Assembly: GCA_934254755.1 (NCBI GenBank)
Contig: CAKQMM010000110.1
Coordinates: 1 to 5,152 of the forward strand
Direction: 5' to 3'
Length of the DNA: 5,152 bases
Origin: an uncultured Clostridia bacterium
Lineage (GTDB): Bacteria > Bacillota > Clostridia > Christensenellales > Borkfalkiaceae
Shown here: positions 1-4,681 of the stretch, in pieces
Position numbering within the stretch: position 1 is the first letter of the stretch
Layout of the letters: every line of letters starts with the position of its first letter
Program-made: the position numbers and the translations under genes
Notes under the pieces: model-generated
Database searches by the model: none
What the model was told of the DNA's origin: nothing
What the model saw: only the letters and a program-made list of their open reading frames with translations

Positions 1-78
1 CGCCTGACCTAAAAAGTAAACGTTAAGGGTTCCGCTTGAAACTTTATCGTATTTAATTTGATTTGCTAAATTATCCAT
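1..78 (-). CDS. N-terminus of probable UlaG-like MBL-fold hydrolase (partial)
   Basis: Only the first 26 codons are inside the window; the gene continues past its left edge. The ATG at 78-76 is preceded by AAGG (85-88) six bases upstream, a modest ribosome site. The visible protein begins MDNLANQIKYDK and then reaches LNVYFLGQA. From memory, that last string matches the first beta strand of the UlaG-like branch of the metallo-beta-lactamase fold, where VYxLGQAGF leads into the domain. The metal-binding HxHxDH motif would lie outside the window, so catalysis cannot be confirmed. It follows the short-chain dehydrogenase by 23 bases and is very likely the third gene of the same operon. UlaG itself is an L-ascorbate-6-phosphate lactonase, so a lactone or phosphosugar ester hydrolase would suit the neighbours, but that is inference. 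The reading frame is well supported and the family call only moderately. Confidence 0.55.
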   Translation of the reverse strand, partial: MDNLANQIKYDKVSSGTLNVYFLGQA

Positions 79-101
79 ATAAAACCTTATTTTGCGGTAA
101 C

Positions 102-878
102 CTAAAAATTTCTCGCGAAACCGCCCGCCGTCCAGCCGCCGTCAACGGGCAAAACCGCGCCCGGTCTATATTTAGAGAGGTCGGACGCACAAAACATCGC
201 CGCGCCGACTATATCTTCGGGCGTCGCTTGCCTGCCCATGGGGATATGAGCTAAATGCCCTTTCATCTTTTCATCGTTTTGCCAAAGCTTGTTCGTCAGC
301 TCTATGCCGACAGTGCCGGGCGCAATGCAGTTGACCCGCACGTTTTTTTCGGCAAGTTCTATGGCCGCCGCCTTGGTTAAGTTTATAACCCCGCTTTTTG
401 CAGCCGCAAACGCGCATTGGTTCCTAAGCGGCGTTATACCGACGATAGAACTTATATTTATTATCGACCCGCCGGCTATGTTAAAGTTTTTAAGCGCGTG
501 TTTGGTGCAGTTATAAACCCCTTTTAAATCGACCGCCAAAATAGCGTCCCACCACTTATCGCTGAAATTTTCAACCGTTTTGCGCTCGTCCGTTCCGACG
601 TTTATGCCCGCGTTGTTTATAAGCACGTCGATATATCCGACTTCGCTTTTTATCGCCTTAAAGTTTTCTTCAACAGCTACGGGGTCGGTTATATCGAACT
701 CGCGCGCATAACACGCGCCGCCGAACGATATAATTTCGCTTTTAATTTTATCGGTGTTTTTAAGGTCTAAACACACGACTTTTGCCCCGTCCCTCGCAAA
801 ACCCTTCGCTATAGCCGAGCCTAAACCGCCCGCCGCGCCCGTTATAACGACGACTTTATCTTTTAAATTTATTTCCAT
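102..878 (-). CDS. Short-chain dehydrogenase/reductase (SDR), catalytic Tyr apparently replaced by Phe
   Basis: A 258-residue protein of classical SDR length with a Rossmann fold. The cofactor motif TGAAGGLG spans residues 13-20, and Asp38 ends the second strand, which in this family usually favours NAD(H). Asp62 (adenine contact), NNAG at 88-91, the catalytic-region Ser144 in NISS, Lys161, and RVNCIAPGTV after it are all in place, as is the C-terminal PVDGG. Two active-site positions are odd: YxxxK reads F157-AAA-K161, and the Asn of the usual N-S-Y-K tetrad is Asp117 in VDLKG. The Phe codon is a plain TTT in an otherwise intact frame. The start ATG has a strong AAGGGGG site (884-890) that overlaps the stop codon of the upstream zinc dehydrogenase. 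The two genes are 10 bases apart, so they are probably cotranscribed and translationally linked. The fold is certain; the substrate is unknown, and reductase activity is uncertain because of the Tyr change. Confidence 0.95.
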   Translation of the reverse strand: MEINLKDKVVVITGAAGGLGSAIAKGFARDGAKVVCLDLKNTDKIKSEIISFGGACYAREFDITDPVAVEENFKAIKSEVGYIDVLINNAGINVGTDERKTVENFSDKWWDAILAVDLKGVYNCTKHALKNFNIAGGSIINISSIVGITPLRNQCAFAAAKSGVINLTKAAAIELAEKNVRVNCIAPGTVGIELTNKLWQNDEKMKGHLAHIPMGRQATPEDIVGAAMFCASDLSKYRPGAVLPVDGGWTAGGFARNF

Positions 879-888
879 AATATCCCCC

Positions 889-1938
889 TTACAGATATTC
901 GTCGAAAGCGGTGAGCATAATTTTAACCGCTTTGCCGTTTATAAGTTCGCCAAACGCTTCGCTATACTTACTTAGCGGCATAACTTTAATAAGCGGCTCT
1001 AAATTCAACTTTTCGACTTTTAAAAGATTAAGGGCGATTTCCCACCCCGTGTATGAAGACGACATATTAAAATACATATCTATTACTTTTAACATCGCTT
1101 CGTTATAGGGGAAGTTCACCAACTCTTTTCCGCTTAAACCTATCGCGCAAAGCCTGCCTTTTTTCTTTAAGCATTTAACGGCGTTTATAATCGCCGAGTT
1201 TGCGCCCGAACATTCGACCGCTATATCCGCGCCGACCCCGTCCGTTTCGTCGAGAACCGCTTTAATCTGGTCAACTTTTTGAACGTTTATGAACCTGTCG
1301 AACGCGCCCGCTTTCAATGCGGCAGGGAGGCGCACGGCTTCGTCAACCGTGCAGCCGCACATTATAACCCTGCGTGCGCCCGCCGCTTTTGCCGCAAGAC
1401 CCGCAAGCATAGCTATCGGCCCCGCGCCCGTTACGACCACATAGTCGCCCGCGTAAACTTTAGCGCGCTCGATGAGTTGATGCGCGACTATCGCCAGCGG
1501 TTCGCAAAACGCCGCCGTTTTAAGAGGAACGTTTTCGGGAATTTTATGCAACAGTTTTTCGGGCATCTTTACGTATTCCGCAAACGCGCCGTCTATCCCC
1601 GAGCCTATCGACCGCTTTTGGTCGCAAATCTGAATGTTCCCGGTTCTACACAAATAACACGTTCCGCACGCCTCGTTGTGCGGCTCGCCGACGACCCTGT
1701 CGCCCGCTTTAAAGTTTTTGACTTTGCCGCCCGCCTTTACTATAACGCCCGAAAACTCGTGCCCGATAGTCACGGGCGGATAATAGGTATATTGGTCGGC
1801 TAAAATATGCAAATCGGTTCCGCAAATTCCGCCGTACGCAACCTTTATCAGCACTTCGTCGTCACTGATTTTTGGAATCGGTTTTTCTAACAGTTCGATA
1901 TTTCCTTCGCCCTTTTTCGTCTTTACAAGCGCTTTCAT
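889..1938 (-). CDS. Zinc-dependent alcohol/polyol dehydrogenase (MDR family)
   Basis: A 349-residue, full-length medium-chain dehydrogenase of the sorbitol/threonine/butanediol dehydrogenase group, expected to oxidise a secondary alcohol on a polyol or hydroxy acid in the cytoplasm. The GroES-like catalytic domain has the zinc ligands Cys39 (GGICGTDLH), His60-Glu61 (GHEFSG) and Glu146 (FCEPLA). The structural zinc site is Cys91, Cys94, Cys97 and Cys105. The Rossmann domain starts at VVVTGAGPIA (167-176). The third glycine of the usual GxGxxG is Ala176, and the second strand ends MCGCT (193-197) without the Asp typical of NAD enzymes, so NADP use is possible but unproven. The ATG is preceded by GGAGA (1944-1948). 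It is the first gene of an apparent operon with the SDR and the MBL-fold gene, downstream of a leader rich in inverted repeats. The family is certain; the substrate cannot be assigned. Confidence 0.95.
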   Translation of the reverse strand: MKALVKTKKGEGNIELLEKPIPKISDDEVLIKVAYGGICGTDLHILADQYTYYPPVTIGHEFSGVIVKAGGKVKNFKAGDRVVGEPHNEACGTCYLCRTGNIQICDQKRSIGSGIDGAFAEYVKMPEKLLHKIPENVPLKTAAFCEPLAIVAHQLIERAKVYAGDYVVVTGAGPIAMLAGLAAKAAGARRVIMCGCTVDEAVRLPAALKAGAFDRFINVQKVDQIKAVLDETDGVGADIAVECSGANSAIINAVKCLKKKGRLCAIGLSGKELVNFPYNEAMLKVIDMYFNMSSSYTGWEIALNLLKVEKLNLEPLIKVMPLSKYSEAFGELINGKAVKIMLTAFDEYL

Positions 1939-1963
1939 ATAATTCTCCGCTACGCCGCTTTTT

Positions 1964-1996
1964 CGTTTAAAACCGCATTTATCCGATTTTTAAACG
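1964..1996 (-). repeat. Inverted repeat in the leader of the zinc dehydrogenase gene
   Basis: Nine-base perfect arms CGTTTAAAA and TTTTAAACG (1964-1972 and 1988-1996) enclose a 15-base loop. The repeat lies about 26 bases upstream of the zinc dehydrogenase start. It could fold in the leader RNA, but the stem is AT-rich and no T tract follows on the minus strand, so it is not a terminator. It may be a protein site or chance AT-rich symmetry. Confidence 0.35.
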
Positions 1997-2013
1997 GTCG
2001 GCTTTTATTTCAC

Positions 2014-2029
2014 TTATAGTCTACTATAA
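2014..2029. promoter_or_regulatory. Candidate operator palindrome TTATAGT-CT-ACTATAA
   Basis: Perfect 7-base arms separated by two bases, in the promoter region of the zinc dehydrogenase operon. On the minus strand the symmetry includes two -10-like strings (TATAGT and TATAAG), but I found no good -35 element at 16-18 bases from either. A regulator binding here would cover the likely -10 region. Its centre is 32 bases, about three helical turns, from the centre of the next palindrome upstream. The regulator is unknown. Confidence 0.4.
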
Positions 2030-2046
2030 TTTTTACGATATTTCTA

Positions 2047-2060
2047 TGCGTATATACGCA
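2047..2060. promoter_or_regulatory. Candidate operator palindrome TGCGTATATACGCA
   Basis: A perfect 14-base palindrome in the gap upstream of the zinc dehydrogenase gene. GTATATAC cores of this kind are reminiscent of operators used by GntR-type repressors, and the TG...CA ends recall LacI-type sites, although the LacI central CG is absent. Its position, together with the palindrome at 2014-2029, suggests substrate-dependent control of the downstream catabolic operon. No regulator gene is in the window. Confidence 0.45.
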
Positions 2061-2146
2061 AAAAACATTGTTTTATTAGCAAGCTGAAAATAAGTGGGGA
2101 ACAAGCCGTTTTAAGCTGACTGAGCGTTGGCGCCTATAAAAACACG

Positions 2147-2181
2147 CAAAATAAAAACCGCAGGCAAAAACCTACGGTTTA
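2147..2181 (-). terminator. Rho-independent terminator after rubrerythrin
   Basis: Ten-base arms (2155-2164 and 2171-2180) enclose a six-base loop. On the minus strand the one non-Watson-Crick position is a U-G wobble, while on the plus strand it would be a C-A mismatch, so the hairpin is built for minus-strand RNA. It is followed in that direction by a T-rich tract (TTTTTATTTT). It lies about 90 bases past the rubrerythrin stop, after the palindrome at 2227-2258. Its loop, UUUUUG between G and C pairs, resembles the UUUUG loop of the two other terminators in the window. Confidence 0.85.
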
Positions 2182-2226
2182 ATTCAATTTATCGGGGCGC
2201 GTAAACTCGGCGTTTCAAGCACAAGT

Positions 2227-2258
2227 TAGCCGAGCGGGACTCGAGCCCCGCTCGGCTA
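2227..2258 (-). repeat. 32-base palindrome with T-arm-like loop, copy 1
   Basis: Twelve perfect base pairs (TAGCCGAGCGGG with CCCGCTCGGCTA) enclose an eight-base loop, and a thirteenth pair (2226/2259) extends the stem. It starts 13 bases after the rubrerythrin stop, ahead of the T-tract terminator. A second copy, identical at 29 of 32 positions, sits at 3001-3032 in the same relation to the next gene upstream. On the minus strand the loop region reads GGCTCGAGTCC, close to the tRNA T-loop string. It may be a dispersed palindromic repeat or an mRNA 3'-end stabiliser. No full tRNA surrounds it. Confidence 0.85.
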
Positions 2259-2271
2259 AGCGCAAACAGTT

Positions 2272-2811
2272 TTAATAATTTTCGGAGCGAACTTCAAAAT
2301 AACTTTGCGGGTGGTTGCACGTCGGGCAAACTTCGGGGGCTTTAACGCCGATAACTATATGTCCGCAGTTTCTGCATTCCCAAATTTTAACTTCGCTTTT
2401 TTCAAAAACCTTTTTCGTTTCGACGTTTTTTAAAAGCGCGCGGTATCTTTCTTCGTGGTGTTTTTCAATCTCGCCGACCAAACGGAATTTTTCGGCTAAA
2501 TCGGGGAAGCCTTCGTCTTCCGCGGTTTTTGCAAACTCTTCATACATATCCGTCCACTCGTAATTTTCGCCTTCCGCCGCCGCCTTTAAGTTGCCCGCCG
2601 TATCGGATAAGCCCGACAACTCTTTAAACCACATTTTAGCGTGTTCTTTTTCGTTTTCGGCGGTTTTTAAAAAGAGCGCGGAAATCTGCTCGTATCCTTC
2701 CTTTTTCGCTACGCTTGCAAAGTAGGTGTACTTGTTTCTTGCCTGGCTTTCGCCGCTGAACGCCGCCTGCAGGTTCTTTTCGGTTTTGGTGCCGCTGTAT
2801 TTGTTAGCCAT
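2272..2811 (-). CDS. rbr: Rubrerythrin
   Basis: A 179-residue cytoplasmic peroxidase-type protein that reduces hydrogen peroxide with electrons from rubredoxin or related carriers; it is a standard oxidative-stress defence in anaerobes. The N-terminal ferritin-like four-helix domain carries the diiron carboxylate pattern: Glu21 in FSGESQA, Glu54-x-x-His57, Glu98 in AEDEGF, and Glu116-x-x-His119 in the last helix. The C-terminal rubredoxin-like domain has Cys146-x2-Cys149 and Cys162-x2-Cys165 to bind one iron. The length and domain order are those of ordinary rubrerythrin, with nothing missing. The ATG follows an AGGAG site (2817-2821) and a sigma-A type promoter at 2892-2920. It is flanked by terminators, so it is probably monocistronic. 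I saw no convincing PerR box at the promoter. Confidence 0.97.
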   Translation of the reverse strand: MANKYSGTKTEKNLQAAFSGESQARNKYTYFASVAKKEGYEQISALFLKTAENEKEHAKMWFKELSGLSDTAGNLKAAAEGENYEWTDMYEEFAKTAEDEGFPDLAEKFRLVGEIEKHHEERYRALLKNVETKKVFEKSEVKIWECRNCGHIVIGVKAPEVCPTCNHPQSYFEVRSENY

Positions 2812-2891
2812 ATTAACTCCTTTTTATAAGCGGGTTTTTATCTTTTTAAACTTGACTTCCGCTTAGTTCGTTTTAGTGTTTTAACAATTAA

Positions 2892-2920
2892 ATTTTAATA
2901 CACGTTTTTTAATAAATCAA
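2892..2920 (-). promoter_or_regulatory. Sigma-A type promoter of rubrerythrin
   Basis: On the minus strand TTGATT (2920-2915) and TAAAAT (2897-2892) are separated by exactly 17 bases. Transcription would start near 2885, giving a leader of about 70 bases before the rubrerythrin ATG. A 13-base AT-only inverted repeat (2887-2899) overlaps the -10 box and may be chance. Confidence 0.75.
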
Positions 2921-2969
2921 CGCTTATTTGAAAATATTAACCGATTTTCACAAAACCGCGCCGCAAACG

Positions 2970-3001
2970 AAAAAACTATCGGCAAAACCGATAGTTTTTT
3001 T
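2970..3001 (-). terminator. Terminator after the DUF4417 gene, copy of the livF terminator
   Basis: Arms CTATCGG and CCGATAG (2976-2982 and 2988-2994) around a five-base loop, extended by A6 and T6-T7 flanks to a stem of up to 13 pairs. Both strands have a T tract, so it could act in both directions; here it ends minus-strand transcription of the DUF4417 gene. Thirty bases (2970-2999) are identical to 4641-4670. It directly abuts the palindrome at 3001-3032. Confidence 0.9.
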
Positions 3002-3032
3002 AGCCGAACGGGAATCGAACCCCGCTCGGCTA
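3001..3032 (-). repeat. 32-base palindrome with T-arm-like loop, copy 2 (supplies the stop codon)
   Basis: This is the second copy of the palindrome at 2227-2258, differing at three positions. On the minus strand it has a 12-pair stem with a single G-U wobble; on the plus strand the same position is an A-C mismatch, so the structure suits minus-strand RNA. Its loop region reads GGTTCGATTCC, the canonical tRNA T-loop consensus. The first three bases on the minus strand, TAG, are the stop codon of the DUF4417 gene, and the terminator follows with no gap. Confidence 0.85.
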
Positions 3033-4223
3033 TCCGCAATACATAAACCCCGCAAAACTAACGTCGTCCCAGATATCTTTTAAAAGTTTTCCGTCAACGC
3101 TTGCGTTGTTCATGAAATCTTCGCGCGAAGAAAACTTCCGTTTCGTATCGTCGCTGCATATAACTATATTGCGGTTACTTTCCAAATACACTTCATAAGT
3201 GACGCCATAAACGATAAAAAGCATTTCGCTATAAAAATAAAGTCCGTTTACGAATTCGTTGAACGTCGCCTTAAAAGGTTCCCCGTTTAAATATTGCCGC
3301 CTTGCGGTTGTGGGCGAAACGAGCATCGGGTAACTTATGCCGCGGTCTTTTTCAAATTTTTCTTCATCTTTTGAAAATTTCCAACCGCAATTTTTACACT
3401 CGCCGTTTCCGTATTCATCGCGATAAGCGACTTGCCCGCATATAGAACATTTAACTTTTATAGTCTTCGCCAACGGGTCTTTGTATTTAAAATATTTGAA
3501 ATCAGCAGAATTTAATCCTGACACGTTTTTGTTATGCTTTTCCCATTCAAATTGAGCACGCTCTTGCCAAGATAAGTTTTTTGTCCATTCATACGTAGTA
3601 GGCAAAAACTCTACAACATTACCTTTCATTTCTTTAAATGCTTCATCGTAACAAAGTATAACACTTGGTTTTATTCGTTTTAACATTTCATTGTACCCAG
3701 ACATAAAATCGTCTTCTACATTCTCACGATAATATGTACACACTGCAACAATAGAACCCTCTTCAATACCGTCAAAACAAAAATCAAAAGTACTTTTATC
3801 ACCCCAACTTACTGTAGGAATAACCTTTAATCCTTTTGACTGCCAAAAGGCTCCACACCAGCGATTTTTAAAGACGCTTTCAATTTGCAAGGCTTTCGGC
3901 ATATTCGTAAAAATCGAAAAATCGGGCGACAGTAAACAATAATAATTGCTTAATTTATCTAACTCCTCTTCCGCATTATTATACACTTTTTCAAATTTCC
4001 AGTCATAAGTAAAAAAATGTATTGTCTTATCGTAGTTTGACACATCTCCAACTTTTGCATTTGGATAACTTAAAAAATGCACTTTCTTAATATCTATTGA
4101 CTGTTTCCTAATTATAGGAAATTCATATTTTCCCGTACTTTTATTACAATATAAAAACTCATTTCTGACAAGTTTTTGTTTTAATTTCTGTTTATTTTCT
4201 TCGTAATCACTTTTAATATCCAT
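3030..4223 (-). CDS. DUF4417-type protein with zinc ribbon, compositionally chimeric
   Basis: A 397-residue protein of unknown function. Residues of about 45-210 match what I remember of DUF4417 (found in phages and mobile elements): LLSPDFSIFTNMP (97-109), NRWCGAFWQSKG (120-131), IPTVSWGD (135-142), FDFCFDG (146-152) and GSIVAV (157-162). A four-cysteine zinc ribbon follows (Cys259, Cys262, Cys276, Cys279), then about 115 residues I do not recognise, ending SFAGFMYCG. There is no signal peptide or clear membrane segment, so it is probably cytoplasmic. The ATG follows AGAAGG (4229-4234), which abuts the stop of the 97-residue gene 11 bases upstream. CpG density is about 2.5 per 100 bases up to codon 248 or so and about 9 after it, by hand count, so the N-terminal two thirds look foreign and the zinc-ribbon end looks resident. 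The stop codon lies in a palindromic repeat. The frame is certain and the domain name comes from memory. Confidence 0.9.
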   Translation of the reverse strand: MDIKSDYEENKQKLKQKLVRNEFLYCNKSTGKYEFPIIRKQSIDIKKVHFLSYPNAKVGDVSNYDKTIHFFTYDWKFEKVYNNAEEELDKLSNYYCLLSPDFSIFTNMPKALQIESVFKNRWCGAFWQSKGLKVIPTVSWGDKSTFDFCFDGIEEGSIVAVCTYYRENVEDDFMSGYNEMLKRIKPSVILCYDEAFKEMKGNVVEFLPTTYEWTKNLSWQERAQFEWEKHNKNVSGLNSADFKYFKYKDPLAKTIKVKCSICGQVAYRDEYGNGECKNCGWKFSKDEEKFEKDRGISYPMLVSPTTARRQYLNGEPFKATFNEFVNGLYFYSEMLFIVYGVTYEVYLESNRNIVICSDDTKRKFSSREDFMNNASVDGKLLKDIWDDVSFAGFMYCG

Positions 4224-4234
4224 AGAAACCTTCT

Positions 4235-4528
4235 TTAATCGTAATATTCATAATCCGGCTCTATAAACACCGGCTCTCTATATGCTTTGTCCCCAATCCA
4301 ATACCAAATATGGTCGTGTGGAAAATAGTGGCTATGATCTCTATCTTGATGTATATAATCTCTATTTCGTATGACTTTTCCTTCAAAATCAAACCATCTG
4401 CTTTGAATTTTTACACCATGCACATATAAATCCATTCTAGAATTTGGCACCGCACCACTAGTAGGCAAATCGCCAGACCTTCCATTAACTATTATCACGG
4501 AACGATTAGGCACTCCCCCTGACCCCAT
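4235..4528 (-). CDS. Small His/Tyr-rich protein of unknown function, paired with DUF4417 gene
   Basis: A 97-residue soluble protein I cannot assign to a named family. The N-terminus is glycine-rich (MGSGGVPNRS). The core has SGDLPTSG (18-25), PNSRMDLYV (28-36), QSRWFDFEG (42-50) and RNRDYIH (54-60). A histidine cluster follows (His60, His65, His67, His71, His73) in HSHYFPHDHIW, and an acidic, tyrosine-rich tail ends the protein. From memory, similar PNS-D...RxY...FPHxHxW sequences occur beside DUF4417 genes and as C-terminal domains of large polymorphic-toxin-like proteins. Metal binding or nuclease activity is therefore conceivable but unproven. The start is firm: GGAGGT (4535-4540) lies six bases upstream of ATG, and a good promoter lies at 4582-4610. 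It is the first gene of a two-gene unit. Codons are AT-rich and CpG-poor, unlike livF and rubrerythrin, which suggests transfer. Confidence 0.85.
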   Translation of the reverse strand: MGSGGVPNRSVIIVNGRSGDLPTSGAVPNSRMDLYVHGVKIQSRWFDFEGKVIRNRDYIHQDRDHSHYFPHDHIWYWIGDKAYREPVFIEPDYEYYD

Positions 4529-4581
4529 TATAACACCTCCGAAAAATTTTGTCCCACATTTAATGGTTGTTGTTTTATTGT

Positions 4582-4610
4582 ATTTTATCTTGTGCTTAAA
4601 GTAGTTTCAA
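4582..4610 (-). promoter_or_regulatory. Sigma-A type promoter of the 97-residue/DUF4417 gene pair
   Basis: On the minus strand TTGAAA (4610-4605) and TAAAAT (4587-4582) are 17 bases apart, each matching five of six consensus positions. The start would fall near 4575, leaving a leader of about 45 bases with the GGAGGT site. A 10-base palindrome CAATATATTG (4608-4617) overlaps the -35 box and could be an operator. The promoter lies just past the livF terminator, so the pair is transcribed independently of livF. Confidence 0.78.
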
Positions 4611-4639
4611 TATATTGTGACACCTAGTAATTTTCTAAC

Positions 4640-4674
4640 AAAAAAACTATCGGCAAAACCGATAGTTTTTGTTT
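4640..4674 (-). terminator. Terminator after livF
   Basis: Arms CTATCGG and CCGATAG (4647-4653 and 4659-4665) around a five-base loop, with A7 and T5 flanks that lengthen the stem. Read on the minus strand it starts about 8-10 bases past the livF stop and ends in a run of seven T. Its 30 bases 4641-4670 are identical to 2970-2999 at the far side of the DUF4417 block. Confidence 0.9.
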
Positions 4675-4681
4675 TAAAATT

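Noticed and set aside
1279..1803. 174-residue plus-strand open frame
   Set aside because: It is antisense to the well-supported zinc dehydrogenase, with no ribosome site or recognisable domain and an Arg-rich shadow composition.
2047..2060. Catabolite response element (cre)
   Set aside because: It has the TG...CA ends but lacks the central CG and the flanking pattern required by the CcpA consensus.
2033..2068. 11-codon minus-strand reading frame beginning ATGTTTTTTGCG
   Set aside because: No ribosome site, very short, and it overlaps a palindrome that explains the sequence better.
2886..2900. PerR box at the rubrerythrin promoter
   Set aside because: The AT-rich symmetric stretch matches only about half of the PerR consensus positions, as expected by chance in such AT-rich DNA.
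3001..3032. A complete tRNA gene ending at the T-arm-like palindrome
   Set aside because: The 5' and 3' acceptor-like arms directly flank the T-like stem; there is no D arm or anticodon arm, and coding sequence lies immediately upstream.
3001..4670. Insertion sequence or CRISPR array
   Set aside because: No transposase or integrase and no target-site duplication is visible beyond the terminator repeat, and no regularly spaced repeats occur.
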